Assembly: GCF_019320115.1 (NCBI RefSeq)
Contig: NC_089598.1
Span: 79,982,570 to 80,046,569 of the forward strand
Source of the DNA: Miscanthus floridulus
Taxonomy: Eukaryota > Streptophyta > Magnoliopsida > Poales > Poaceae
Reading direction: 5' to 3'
Length of the DNA stretch: 64,000 nucleotides
In this document: one piece after another, positions 46,075 through 57,642 of the stretch
How positions within the stretch are numbered: position 1 is the stretch's first letter
Layout: every line of letters begins with the position of its first letter
Notes under the pieces: model-generated
What the model saw: the letters and a program-made list of their open reading frames with translations, nothing else
Database searches by the model: none
Told to the model about the DNA's origin: nothing
Made by a program: the position numbers and the translations under genes

Positions 46075-47514
46075 CTAGCAGGGTTTGCCGGGCCTGCAGG
46101 CGAGGGAGCCGGCGTATCGCGTGAGCCTGGTGACGTAGGACCCGGTCTTGGGCTTGATGAGGTCCTTCTTGTGGAACTGCCTGTTGATCTGGCCGCCGCT
46201 GACGGTGAAGTTGGCGCCCTCCATGAAGAGGTCGTTCTCCGAGTGCCACACCCAGTTCTTCCACTCCGACTCCGGCGCGTCATGGTGCTTGGTGACCAGC
46301 TTCGCCGCAAGGTTTGGCGGTGCGATGTAGCGGTTGCCCTGGCTGACGATGGTCGGGGCCTTGCTGCCGCCGATGGCGTACATGAGCCAGTGCGTGTAGT
46401 CGTTGTTCACCACGTGGAAGAATCCCCAACGGCACCTTGGCATTCTCTGCACGAGGCCTCTGCCGAAGTGGTTGAAGGCGACGGTGATCTGCATGATCTG
46501 GTCCTCGGGATGCTTGTCGCTGGAGCTGAAGAGCATGACGTCGTTGTGGTTGGTCATGTGGCAGTTCGAGATGGTGACGCCGGTGGACTTTGCGATGACG
46601 TCGATGAGCCCGTCCTGGCAGTTGGACAGGGAGAGGTGGTCCAGCCACACGTTGGTGGACCCGAAGACGGTGATGCCGTCGCCGTCGGAGACGGTGCGCC
46701 AGCCGAAGTGGTCCGGCGAGTCCCGGATGTTGCCGCCGTTCTTGTTGGAGGACATGATGTCGTTGATGTGGATGTTGTGGATGATGACGTTGTTGGAGAA
46801 CTGCACCGTCAGCTGCGCGCCGTTGGCGATGCGCACCTGCGCGCCGCGGCCGTCGATGGTCTTGTCGCCGCGGATGATGAGCTCCTCCTTGAGCGTGATG
46901 ATCATCGTCTTGGCGAAGGTGATCCACAGCGGCTCGATCTGGATGACGGCCCACCGGAGCGTGCCGGGGCGCGGGTTCACCACGTCGTCGTCGGTGCCGT
47001 CCGTCACCACGTAGAACTTGCCGGCAAGTCCGCCGGTGGTGTTGCGCCCGAACCCCTTGGCGCACCGCGCCAGCCGCTTCCGGTCCGTCGCCCAGTCCTG
47101 CCGGCACCGCCAGCACCGGTCGATCGGGTTCGTCGCCGTGCACGGCCCGCTGAGCTTACCCTTCTTCTGCCCCATCATCTCCCGCCTCGTGCTCATCATG
47201 TCCTCCTTCTCGACGGATCTGCATGCACCACCGCACACATTATTCAACAGGCATGCATTGCATGCTACTCAAGAACGATCGATGTGACTGCTGGGGCTGA
47301 ATTGCCTGTGGACTGCGCGGTTGAGTTGGTTGGTGACCTCGAGCGGGTCATGCTTGTACGTGGCCTCCGCCGCGGCGTCGGCCATCAGCTTGCGCTGCCG
47401 CCAGTAGTCGTCGAAGTCGCCGATGTTGGCCTCCGACACGGCCGCGGACAGTAAGAAGAAGACCAAGCACAGGACGAAAGAGCCCGGTCTGCTCCATCGG
47501 AACCCCTCCTCCAT
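46075..47514 (-). CDS. Pectate lyase (polysaccharide lyase family 1), secreted
   Basis: It cleaves de-esterified pectin in the cell wall by Ca-dependent beta-elimination. Exon 1 begins at 47514 with a signal peptide ([10 protein letters not shown], then a hydrophobic run to about residue 29) and the N-terminal domain '[17 protein letters not shown]'. Exon 2 runs to TAG at 46075. It has '[15 protein letters not shown]', the Ca-site region with DGDG (about 46686) and '[16 protein letters not shown]', 'NHNDVML', and the catalytic-Arg block '[14 protein letters not shown]' (Arg at about 46444), ending '[10 protein letters not shown]'. WLDH replaces the usual WIDH or WVDH. The best phase-compatible introns, near 47313-47209, are unsatisfying (see finding). 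The protein would be about 440 residues, normal for the family. The N-terminal domain suggests the pollen/LAT59-like group, by family knowledge only. Confidence 0.85.
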
Positions 47515-48058
47515 GGTTATATATCGATCGATCTATTTACCTAGTATATATAATAACTCCAATATCTCCTCACAAATATCGAATCAACACTACCCACCAC
47601 CCCACTGCGCCTCCTCCTACCTTTATCTTTCTATGCAGATCGAGACTGCTAGGTATATGAAGGTAGGACGGTGAGCGCCATTGCTCTCGGTCGTAGCGCC
47701 GAGGAACGGAGATGAATATATTAACGTCCCCGGCCTCACGACAGAGGTGCGGTAAAATTAGGGAGCGGTGATGCGAGGAGGGAGGCAAGCCGCATGTACT
47801 AATTTTAGCTTTTGTTTAGTGTGCGAGATAAACTGCGGGTGCTTAGCTTGTGTCTCGGTGGTGTTGTTGCTATTATTGGTCGACTTGCGCTGCTTCAGAT
47901 GATGCCGCATTGGGGGACACCAACAACAAAGACGAGAGGAACATTTAATATATACGTCAAGGATCTAAAAAATGATCAGAAGAGAGTAGTAGATGTGAGC
48001 CAACAACAATTTTTTGAAAAATGAAACGATATCTCAATTCTCACAAAACACTTCACTT
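47515..48058. other. Upstream region of the pectate lyase gene
   Basis: Read on the - strand this is the promoter and 5' untranslated side. TA-rich runs (tatatata at 47544-47553) lie only some 30-40 bp from the start codon and would be very close for a TATA box. No confident promoter call. No other gene is seen up to the MITE. Confidence 0.4.
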
Positions 48059-48533
48059 CGGCCAGTCTCAATGGAGATTTTCATTGCGTGGTTTTTAAGA
48101 GTAGCATCTCATATGGAATAAAATGAAACTTGATGAAACTCCCACGGTAAAGTTAAATGTGCCCTTGAGGGCACGTGCTCTTAGCACATCCACCACTAGA
48201 TTCATATTGAGAAGTGTGTACACACACATCTCAATACGAATCTGCATTGAGATGTGTGTGTGCACACTTCTCAATGCGAATCCAGTGGTGGATATCACAT
48301 GCCCTTAAGGGCAAAAAAATCGCCTCCGAGTTCACTATTAATGTAAAGTTTTATTCTATGGTTTTATAGATATTTAATTCTAAGACTCATAAAGAGTTAT
48401 AATCGTGCCAAGAGAGTTTCATCCCCATAAAACTCATTTGTTCTCTCTCTTCATTAAAACATTGCCGTGTCATAAAAAATGTATATGTGGCAGGCTATTA
48501 AATGCAAATAAAACTCTTATTGAGACATGCCTT
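48059..48533. mobile_element. MITE interrupted by a foldback element
   Basis: The left end ggccagtctcaatggagatt and the complement of the right end (ggcatgtctcaataagagtt) are terminal inverted repeats of a grass MITE. The outer element is about 320 bp once the nested foldback (48161-48312) is removed. No coding. 'ttc' flanks both ends and may be a 3-bp target duplication. Confidence 0.65.
48161..48312. repeat. Foldback hairpin nested in the MITE
   Basis: Outer arms gcccttgagggc and gcccttaagggc. The inner arms run from 48188 (atccaccactagattc) to 48293 and pair over about 50 bp (complement of the right arm: atccaccactggattc), with a few mismatches and almost no loop. It is either a small foldback transposon or the source of a long hairpin transcript. 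Confidence 0.8.
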
Positions 48534-49384
48534 CTAGCAAACACAAGGCCACATAACCATAATATCAATTAGAAATGCCTCGAAACAGCGAAAGCAAGAA
48601 CGACAGAGTTAACAACAACACTTAAGGTTAGGGTCAAAGACCGGAAGTTAGTCCAAAAGTTTGCTCAAGTCTATAAGTTATGAACAAATGCCCGCAAGTT
48701 ACTCAAGTCTATAAGTTATGCACACATGTCTATAAGTTACTGACAGGTTAGAAATCAAAATTTGAAAAGAAGAGAAAAATCTAAATATCGATCAAACGAC
48801 CTCCAAAAATTATGAAATTTTACACACACTTCTCACAATCCATGCTGAAGGAATATTACAAAGCAATCTTTCCAAAAAGGTCTGAGCTTGATCATGAATT
48901 TTGAAATTCCTCTCTTAAAATGGGTTTTGTAAAGAAACCCCAAAATCATGATTTCAAGGTGCTTGCAGGAAATCTATGGAAGGACAAGACTAGAAATGTT
49001 TCCAAAACCACATATCACAAAGAAATCAACCGAGAACACCCTAAGAACCTCAGCCCAAAACAATCATGCAATCCACAAAAAGAGGCAATAAAATAGGGTT
49101 TTTTGAGTGAGGAATTTGGGAGATAAGAGCTAGGCTTCAAGTTATGATATGACCAAGTTCCAAAGACCCAAAACCATTATAAAATCGTGCCAACAACTTA
49201 GTCCAAACAACAGATAAAAAATACATAAAATAGCTCTCCAAAAAAGATAAATTCCATCTTAAAGAGAGCGAAACAAACTTGCACAAGATCGATACTTGGA
49301 TTACCTCAAGACGTTCGATTACAAACCTCTCCTAAACTAACACAAATCTAGGATGACAAAAAGCTCAAGACCAAAGAGCCTTTC
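48534..49384. other. Gene-less stretch
   Basis: AT-rich, with 'caagtctataagttatg' repeated near 48669 and 48703. No coding frame, RNA gene or complete element recognised. Confidence 0.4.
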
Positions 49385-50212
49385 TGTAATACCAAGGTCC
49401 ATTAGTAGCATGTAGTAGTTGGCCCATGTAGCTCACATGTGGTTGTAGATGATGGGTTTAGTACCATCATGGAAGTTTAGAAGGGTGAGGACCAACTTAT
49501 AATTCTTGTTGCTCCAAACATAGTACCTCCGGGTTAATCCTTGGACATGAAGCAATGATGAAAGTGTAAGAGAGATGCTACACGTATGTGGGCTGGTTCC
49601 ATGTGAGGAGCTAGGCCATAAGCACATTTTGGGCATGGGGTGGTTACAGATGGTATTCAGAGCATCAACTCTCAGTGGATGTGCGTATATGCACTCTTAT
49701 TTGTCCATGGAGGGGTAAGAGTGGCACAACCATGCATGTAGCAATCGGTAGTTCCGAGAGCATCTACTACGTACGTAGTGAGTTGTCGAGGCGGCAAGCC
49801 CTTAATAAGGGATGAATGTAATACCCCAACCTTTTAGTAGCCTACAGTAGTTGGCCCATGTGTGGTTGTCGATGGTGAGTTTAGTACCACCTTAACCTGA
49901 CACATTAGTAGCCTTAATAGGGGTGAATGTAATAAACGACCCATTAGTGGCCAACAGTACTTGGCCCATGTGTGGTTTCTAGATGGTGGGTTTAGTACCA
50001 CCTTAGCTTGACCCGATTAGTAGCCTACAATAGTTGGCCCATGTGTGGTTGTAGATGGTGGGTTTAGTACCACCTTAGAAGTCTAGGAGGGTGATGAGTG
50101 CCACCCTTTTACACAAAGTAAGGACGAAAGCGTAAGAAAGGTGATACGCATATGTGGGACTATTCCAAGTGAGGAGCTGAGTCATAAAAAAATTTGGACG
50201 TGAGTCGTTGCA
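49385..50212 (+). mobile_element. TRIM-like miniature LTR element, rearranged
   Basis: A 264-bp LTR (49385-49648, tgtaatacc to ggttaca) is followed after two bases by TGGTATTCAGAGC (49651-49663), an initiator-Met primer site with one extra T. A short internal part of 168 bp ends in 'ataagggatgaa'. A second LTR start at 49817 (tgtaatacc) is soon followed by a third at 49928 (tgtaataaac). The last copy runs to 50212 and ends like the first. No coding capacity. It is a TRIM with one extra, truncated LTR inserted or duplicated. Confidence 0.65.
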
Positions 50213-50729
50213 CACTCTCTTTAATAACCCTAGGCAAAACTCTAAACCACTTAATAAGAGCTTAATCCCAAAGTTGTGCTCCACACAACCAACTATCTCC
50301 TATATATAAGCACTTGGTTATCTATCAATTTTCTCTAAGATGAAGTACTCAACCCAAATAACCCCTAGTGGTAAAAATATCCATATTTTTTCAGTGCATC
50401 GAACGGACTCGGCATCTTCATGACTTCGCTTCCCCTCTCACAAGCTTCATGATGCTCCATGCATTCAATTCGTCACCCTATTTTCGAGGTCCAAACTAGT
50501 CAAACCATCCATGCCTAGTTTTGACCACCAAATAAAAAAAACAATCTTGGGATGTCGATGCCTAGTTTTGAGGACTAAACTAACAAACCCCTCAAGATGT
50601 GACTTGCCGATGTCGATGAGTGTCCAACCTCCACCAAGGTCTGACTCCTTCACCTTCCTTCTTGACTTGAGTGACACTATCATCATCATCATCAATGTAG
50701 ACACACATGTGCGACATCCACCAAGTGCC
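50213..50729. other. Gene-less stretch before the LARD-like element
   Basis: Contains two related phrases 'catgcctagttttga' (50509 and 50558) and a CAT repeat near 50679. The 120-codon frame on the - strand has no known domain and overlaps an 82-codon frame on the other strand. No gene called. Confidence 0.4.
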
Positions 50730-52162
50730 TGTTGGTATATTTTAAACGCACACAGATAAATCCGCAAGCGTACGGATACCGTTGTAGCTTTCACCCGGGA
50801 GTATTCTAGAGTATCGTATTTATCCACAGGGAAATAATGGTTAAAGAAGTTGATAGTTCACCATCATGTATCTACTAACTAGTAACTAGTATACCAACTA
50901 AACTAAAGTGAGAGTAAGTGATGATAATGATAAGAGTTATGAATAACACACACATAAGAGAATTCCATGGTAAAATAAATGAGCGGTCTAGCTAAGTTGA
51001 GAGGACAACGGGTGAGTTTAAGGTTCCTAAATACTTCTCTATTACTTTGGTTCTATAGGGTATAACTAATTCATGGATAGATATAGCGATCACACACAAT
51101 GACACTTTGGAGCAAAAGTACCTTTCCATCTATTGAGGGGGATGACAAAGCGTAGTTGGGGGAAGGCTGCCTAAAACTCTATGAACATCAATCCTAACAT
51201 GGTGGATTACAACGGCCTGATAGAGCTGTCACCCCTAGGGCTACCACAACTAACCGTAGGATTGAGCGCAATCTCAAGTAACCTATAGTCTAAACACCAC
51301 GTCTACACTATTGATTACTACTTTAGTCACATATAATAACTAAAGCACTCGATGCGAGTGGAGATCCCATGCTAAGGTATGATAACTATACTAACCATAC
51401 ACATGAAAGGTATAAAAGTAGATAGAGAAGATAAATATATTAAAGCATAAGTCTTGCAAAGGTGAGATACAAAGATATACCCGACCTTCGAAAATTTCTC
51501 CAAAACCTGAGCATAGCTCAACTCTCCCTAACTCTCAACTAGAGTTATTATACTTCTACATCTTGAGAGCTGACTCTGATCCTGATGAGGAGGGTATGCA
51601 TTAGGGTTTCAGGGATGCCTTTAGGGAGGGGGGGTAGGGGCTGCTATATATAGGCCGAGGTGGAGTAGGGGGCAAGGAATCGAGGTGGAGTAGGAGGCAA
51701 GGAATTGCCACGTCATCGATCCACGTCAACTCCCTCGATCACCGTTGGATAAACCGACCTAAAACCACCTTAAAATCAAGGGTCTAGATCTTAGGAAGGT
51801 GTACGCAGCGGCGGAGAGCAAGGGGCCACCCTCATGGGCCGAGCGGCCTCCCCATTGGGCTAGCCAGCCCATTATGGTGCCAAGTGGGCTTCTCCTTCTG
51901 GTGGTGAGGCTTGGGCTCCATCTTGAGTCGTCTTTCGTAGGTTTTGCGGGTTGAATCACTTGTTGATGTTGGTTTGCCTATTTAGAGTTTAGGACGGTGG
52001 TTCTGAGAGCTATTTTTTTGGATAAATCCTCCTACATTCACATATTCACCAAAGCTCGTGTAATTCATTAGTTTAAACCCTTATACCTATGTTTGGTGAT
52101 AGAATTAAGTGTATATGTAGGATATATTAACGGTTTGTGATTGACATTGATAACCATCAACA
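50730..52162 (-). repeat. 3' LTR of the LARD-like element
   Basis: 1433 bp with TG and CA ends. It aligns with 57213-57642 over its first 430 bp, apart from an 8-bp difference (agtaacta) near 50878. Confidence 0.85.
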
Positions 52163-52177
52163 AGTTCCCCCACACTT
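52163..52177 (-). promoter_or_regulatory. Polypurine tract of the LARD-like element
   Basis: aagtgtgggggaact on the - strand directly before the LTR start TGTTGATGG. It sets the orientation of the element. Confidence 0.75.
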
Positions 52178-55100
52178 ACCCTTTGCTAGTCCCTGAGCAA
52201 AGTTAAACTTGAACAATGGATCAGGAGTTGCTATAATGCTTTCACTTCTCAAAAGTACACATGCGTTCAAACAAAAATTCTCCTCCGGATTATAATAAAT
52301 TGATCTAACTTTCAAACTTACCCATATTACCTTCAACCATGGGGCTTCTTAGCCTTCACTTGGGTCTTGAGTAATTGAAAGACAAAACGATCAAGTCAAG
52401 CACTATGTCTCAAGTTCTCTGTTCTACCATTGTTCCGGAGTTTTTTTAAGTTTTCCAAATATAACTCAGAGATTCCTTTGTATGACACTCTCAAGTCTCT
52501 CAAAATATGTGGTATTTGTGGATCCTCACCAAGACAATAATGATGTTATGCCTTTTCTTCTTTCTACTACTAAGGCTTATGTGGAGTTATAGGTAGGGAG
52601 AAAGCTAGAGCATACTTGCAATACATATATTGTAAAGTCAAACAACGGATCCAAAGAGAGTTAAGTCATACAATCAAATCAAGATGTGCATGTGTGTGGA
52701 TATATATGGTGGCTAACCTAATTCTACTTCCACTATGCTCCTTGAAAACATATCTCTCTTTTGAAGCTTGGAAACATTTGCTAGAGAGCAGGGGCTATCT
52801 TATCAATCTCTTTTTTTCTTCAGGCAGGCATCTAAGTACCCATTGTTTTCAATATCTCGGACACTTTTGTGTGCATTTTTTCTCAACTCTTTTTAATAAC
52901 TTTTGCATAGCCCATGCCTCTTTTCTGCAATAGAACTTTTAGAGAGATAGCAACAAGAACATGGAGAATTTTATGTGGCGGATGGGAAACCTATCAAGCA
53001 TGTTTTTGTGTTCACCCCCAGTATAGGAGTAAAACATTTTTGGGTGGATCTAAATGGAACGGCATGTTTTTGCGCCTACCCCCAGTGTAGGAGTAGGGCA
53101 TATGTGAGTGGAGTATACGTGACCTTGATTTTACGAGCATGACAAATCTCTCATAAGGGTCAACAAAGCTTGATAAAACTCAATGCAATACAAGCAGCAT
53201 ATAAGTGGAGAAGTTTTCCTAGCCTAAATAACATGTATGGCTCTAGTAGGAATTCAAGCTTTGTCATATAGGAACTCATCATGTAGTATTTTTTTGTTTT
53301 TCAAAAGATAAATCTCCAGAACTTTAGTGTCACTTGGAACAAGATAAACAACAGATCAAACCTTCTCATATCATATCCGTCAATTACCTAGACTTAGATC
53401 AAGCATATGCTACCCATAAGTTTCAAGTTCAGGGTAAATCCTTATATCAAAACAATCTTATCCAAAACTCAAGAGAATTCAAGGCTGAAAACTAGGTACT
53501 TGAAAAGGAATTACAATAGAGCAACTATTCATCATTTCCATTTTAAGAGATTATCTTTAGAGTCATTTTTATTTTATTCAACTCTTAAAAATAGACACAC
53601 TCTTTTTATTTTGTTTTTATTTTTTAGATCACATATTATAAACGTAAACATACTTCTATATTATTATTACTACGGATAAATTTTTATTTTGTTTTTGTTT
53701 AGTTATGTATCTTTTTTTAATATATAAAGCAAACTAAGAATAGTAAAAATAATAAGGGAAAAGAGATACTTAGCTAGATACACGGGGAATGCTCTTCCTC
53801 CAAACTGGTTGTTAACATGGTTGCTCAATGGGGTAGCCGAACGTGGAGGTGCTTGTATGGCAGCAATTGTCTCTTCAATGTTTGTGAGCTTGTTGTTGAA
53901 GCGTTGATAGGTCTCTTGAGTATTGTGGTACCCTTGGCCAGAGAAAGGCATGCGTCCTCCCTCAGTCCGCTCTTAAAGATGAGGATTCTTGTGGTGGTGC
54001 CTCCATTAGTGACGCTTCCAATGGTGGTCCACCTTCTTCTGCCAAACCTGTCTTGGTTTTAAATTTAATTTTGATTTGATATGTTCACCTTTTTTTACTT
54101 GTTCTTCCTCCTTGTTCAACATTTTAGTAGTAGAAGATGGCGACATCTTGAGTGCATCATTATTGTTGGTTCTTATAGAATTTGGGAGATCGATTCCTCC
54201 ACACTTTGTTCAAAGCGTGTTCTGCTCATGAAGACAAGGTAGAGATCAAGTGCATGGGCTCTGTTGGTGGAGAAACACCAACAGAACCAAAACTTTATTT
54301 ATTCTTCTCTAGCCTTAGGCACATTAGATCATGATAAGGTTGATGTTATGTGCATTCATTCTTAAAACATGAGTGATAAGATCAAAAGGATGAGTATGAA
54401 TGTGGCATTTGAATATATTTGTCAAAAAGAGTGGAGTTGCTTAACCTATGGCAGGATTGTCCATCTTTACATGATGTATCAAACTTTACATGACTATCAT
54501 CTTCCAAAGTTAAGATATACAACATTTTAGCTCATTTGGTTAAGATTATGAGATCAAGAAAGTGGTGTTATGAACAAACTTAAGGAATAACACATGTTGA
54601 GTTAATCAGGTTGGATCAAGCAAAGTTGTAACTCAAATATGTTTGTTTCTTCATTTGTGTAAATGGCAAGATCTAAGGGAAAGCTTTTAAAATAATTTCC
54701 ACTTACCTTAAGATGTTACCTTCATCATTGGAGTATGATGGCACCATGTGATGAAGGGTAGATGACTTATGGTGATCTTTTCTTCGTGCTTGAAGCTTTC
54801 CTTGCTTGAGCTGTTCATGAACATCTTGTCTCCTATATTGTATTCCTTTTTTTCTCATTCTTTTATCATGTCATCCTTCTGTCCTTTCTTTTTATCATGT
54901 CTCGACGCTTTGTTTGGGTATTTTGCTCCTCTCGTTCATGCAAAAGATTAGTGGACAACACATACCCGAAGGAGTATACAAAAATAATTCAAAGCAAGGG
55001 TAGTGTTATTGTAGAGCTAAAGGTCATCCTCTATGCTATAACAGAGTTGGTTTTAACATTTTAATTAGCATAGAACTTTTATCCCATGTTTTAAATAGTG

Positions 55101-57190
55101 TGCCTCAATTGTTTGCAAAAACTTCTTCTCACAAGGATTGATTTTACTTTACATCTTAAGTTTGATTTTCATGTATGAAATTTGTAAACATATTTGAACT
55201 TGTAAAAACAAAACAATATTGAGCAGAGGGATTGCAAACCAGTGTGTCAGAGCTATGGGAGCCTAGGACGAAGAAGGGCAGGGTTGTATCTACTGTAGAA
55301 AAGTCGGCCTTCCTCCCCCACACTTGGACATTTACGTCACTCAACACTGTCAGCGAGAACTCATGGTTTTAGGTCCATTGAGCAGGACCTCTCCCTTGCT
55401 TTTAGCTTTTCTTTGCACCATCCGATCTTAAAGATGACGATATGTACAATTGCATATTTCTTCTTCCATCAACCTTTCTTGATTTTTGTTGATTCTTGGT
55501 TGATGAGTGGAGTTCCTTGGGAGATGCGAACTCAAGTTCCTCCTTGATTGTCCAACGATGTGACGGAGAGTTGTTCTTCTTTGTTTATTAGCAAAACGCC
55601 AGCCGTCTTATGAGACACCGTCGACATACCTCGCTTGATTACTGACGTCTATTGATACAAGGATGCATGCCATGATATAGTGGCATTTGTCATCCTAGTC
55701 CTTGATGTCGATGTGCGAGATGGTCTTTTCAAAAATGATGAAAGCAGGCATATTCTGGCTAAAACAAGGTGGGTTGCACCCTGCTTCTCATCAGTTAGGA
55801 AAGCTCAATGCTAGGTTGTCTTTGACATTGCTTGTAGCTTATTGATTTGTTCGTCCACTTCTATGAGTGAGTGCTTTTATTGTAGATCCATTTTATGGCA
55901 CTCATCTTCTTTCTCTTTGTTCCAAAACTGAAGTGGTGGTTTGGCTTTGGTATGCAAGTTCAAACCAAACCATGAATAGGCATAGCTTATCTTTATTCTT
56001 CTTGCAAAATGTTATTGGACACATACCCAAGGGAATATAACAAATTTGAAACACGGGTTGTTGTTCATAATTTTTGTGATTTTCCTCTATGCTATTGAAA
56101 GGATGGTTTTTAGAATGACCTTAGCATAGATTTTATTTATTATATCTTATAGCAATTTTTATGTGTTTGCTGCATTCTAGCATGGTTCAAGGCAAAGATA
56201 ACTTGCAACAAAAGATAAGTGAATAAATCTTGATACTCACAGTTCTTCCTTCCATGAAGAATGTGCTGGGTCTTGTTTGCGCAAAGTTATTGGAGTTCAT
56301 CACATGCCTTGACTCATCTTTGATGTGAATTTATCTCTTGACTTATCCAGATTGAATTTGAGAGTTTTCTACAGGGGTTAGTCCAATAAAATATCCAGAG
56401 CCTACACAAGCAATTTTTAGTTTAATAACCAAACTAGACTCCATGTCTAATTTGATTAAGGAAGGCTATTTAACCTAAGTACCATGCTTAATTTAAACAC
56501 CTCTAGAAGTATGCATAGTACTTCCAAACCAAAACTCACTATGGTAGGCAAAGGTAACATGAAAGCACTATAGAGATTTATTCAATTTAAAGATGAAAGA
56601 GCATAATCATGGTGAGAGATTTTTTTAAAGATGCAAGTGGGGTAGATATATGAACAAAACTAAACATGTTGTGGATTTGATATGAGAAAATTTAAAATAA
56701 GCGAGATGGATGCATGGATTATTTGAAGTAAACATGCAGTGGAATGCAAGAAGTTAAAAGATAACTACTCATCAAATTTAAAGTCCATGAGCAAGACTAT
56801 CTCACCTTTCTTGATCATACTTACCATGACTCACAATTTGAGATGGATTTTTGTGAGTAGTGCAGCATTTGTTTCCGTCACTTGAGATGCGATTTGAATT
56901 CTTGTTACGTTGACCTTTTCTCCAATCTACAAATGGTTAGAATAATATATATACACAATACCTATGAAATGGCAGGGTTCTAGTTTGCTGGATCATGAAT
57001 GTTCAGGCACCCTGGGTTCTTCAATGTTTCTCTATTCTTTTCTTGTGGAAACTTGCCAAAAGGTCACAACGTCATCTATTGTCCTGTGTTTTTCACAATT
57101 CAACGGAACAAGGGTAATCCCACAAAAGCTAGTCACAATTAGATTAGCAGACATCAAGCTAGTATCAAAATCTTTACGCCAATTGTTTCC
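52178..57190 (-). other. Internal region of the LARD-like element, non-coding
   Basis: AT-rich and without recognisable protein. Two partial internal duplications are visible. One is 'acccccagtataggagta' near 53016 and again near 53079. The other is a longer diverged pair at about 54958-55070 and 56005-56130, both reading 'acacatacc', then 'tcctctatgctat', then 'agcatag'. Confidence 0.6.
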
Positions 57191-57204
57191 CCGGCAACGA
57201 CGCT
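57186..57204 (-). promoter_or_regulatory. Primer-binding site resembling tRNA-Asp
   Basis: On the - strand TAGCGTCGTTGCCGGGGAA follows the LTR by a few bases. It differs from the complement of the plant tRNA-Asp 3' end (TGGCGCCGTTGCCGGGGA) at two positions, both of the kind made by cytosine deamination (G to A on the - strand in TGG, C to T in GCC). Confidence 0.7.
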
Positions 57205-57212
57205 AGAAAGCT

Positions 57213-57642
57213 TGTTGGTATATTTTAAACGCACACATATAAATCCGTAAGCGCATAGATACCATTGTAGCTTTCACCCGGGAGTATTCCATAGTATCGT
57301 ATTTATCCATAGGGAAACAATGGTTAAAGAAGTCGATAGTTCACCATCATGTATCTACTAACTAGTATACTAACTAAACTAAAGTGAGAGTAAGTGATGA
57401 TAATGATAAGAGTTATGAATAACACAAACATAATAGAATTCCATGGTAAAATAAATGAGCAGTCTAGCTAAGTTGAGAGGACAATGGGTGAGTTCAAGGT
57501 TCCTAAATACTTCTCTATTACTTTGGTTCTGTAGGGTATAACTAATTCATGGATAGATATAACGATCACACACAATAACACTTTGGAGCAATAGTACCTT
57601 TCCAACTCTTGAGGGGCATGAGAATGCGTAGTTGGGAGAAGG
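57213..57642 (-). repeat. 5' LTR of the LARD-like element, truncated by insertion
   Basis: 430 bp matching the start of 50730-52162. The match stops at '..gggagaagg' exactly where TGAAAGG of the Copia LTR begins. The rest of the LTR is expected beyond the right edge of the window. Confidence 0.85.
57638..57642. repeat. Probable left target-site duplication of the Copia (gaagg)
   Basis: The five bases before the Copia LTR. The partner copy would lie outside the window. In the intact LTR the next bases are ctgcctaaaa (51171 on). Confidence 0.5.

Larger units (their letters stand above)
50730..57642 (-). mobile_element. Large non-coding LTR element (LARD-like), - strand
   Basis: The 3' LTR is 50730-52162 (tgttggtata to catcaaca, TG..CA). 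The 5' LTR begins at 57213 and is cut at 57642 by the Copia insertion. The purine tract aagtgtgggggaact (coding strand) abuts the 3' LTR. A primer site next to the 5' LTR resembles the 3' end of tRNA-Asp. The internal region of about 5.05 kb (52163-57212) has no frame longer than about 105 codons and no gag, RT or integrase motif. Such elements move, if at all, with proteins of a relative. The Asp-type primer site suggests an Athila-like donor. The two LTRs differ by roughly 6 % over the 430 bp that can be compared (hand count). Confidence 0.75.

Noticed and set aside
46069..47454. 461-codon open frame on the + strand, and others of 203 and 287 codons in the same interval
   Set aside because: They are antisense or frame shadows of the GC-rich pectate lyase exons. 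Their composition (Val, Gly, Asp or Arg, His runs) is not protein-like, and the - strand frame has all the PL1 motifs.
53703..53951. 82-codon frame on the - strand of the LARD-like element as a gag remnant
   Set aside because: It contains a plausible coiled stretch (YQRFNNKLTNIEETIAAIQ), but no motif that ties it to a gag family. Left unannotated.
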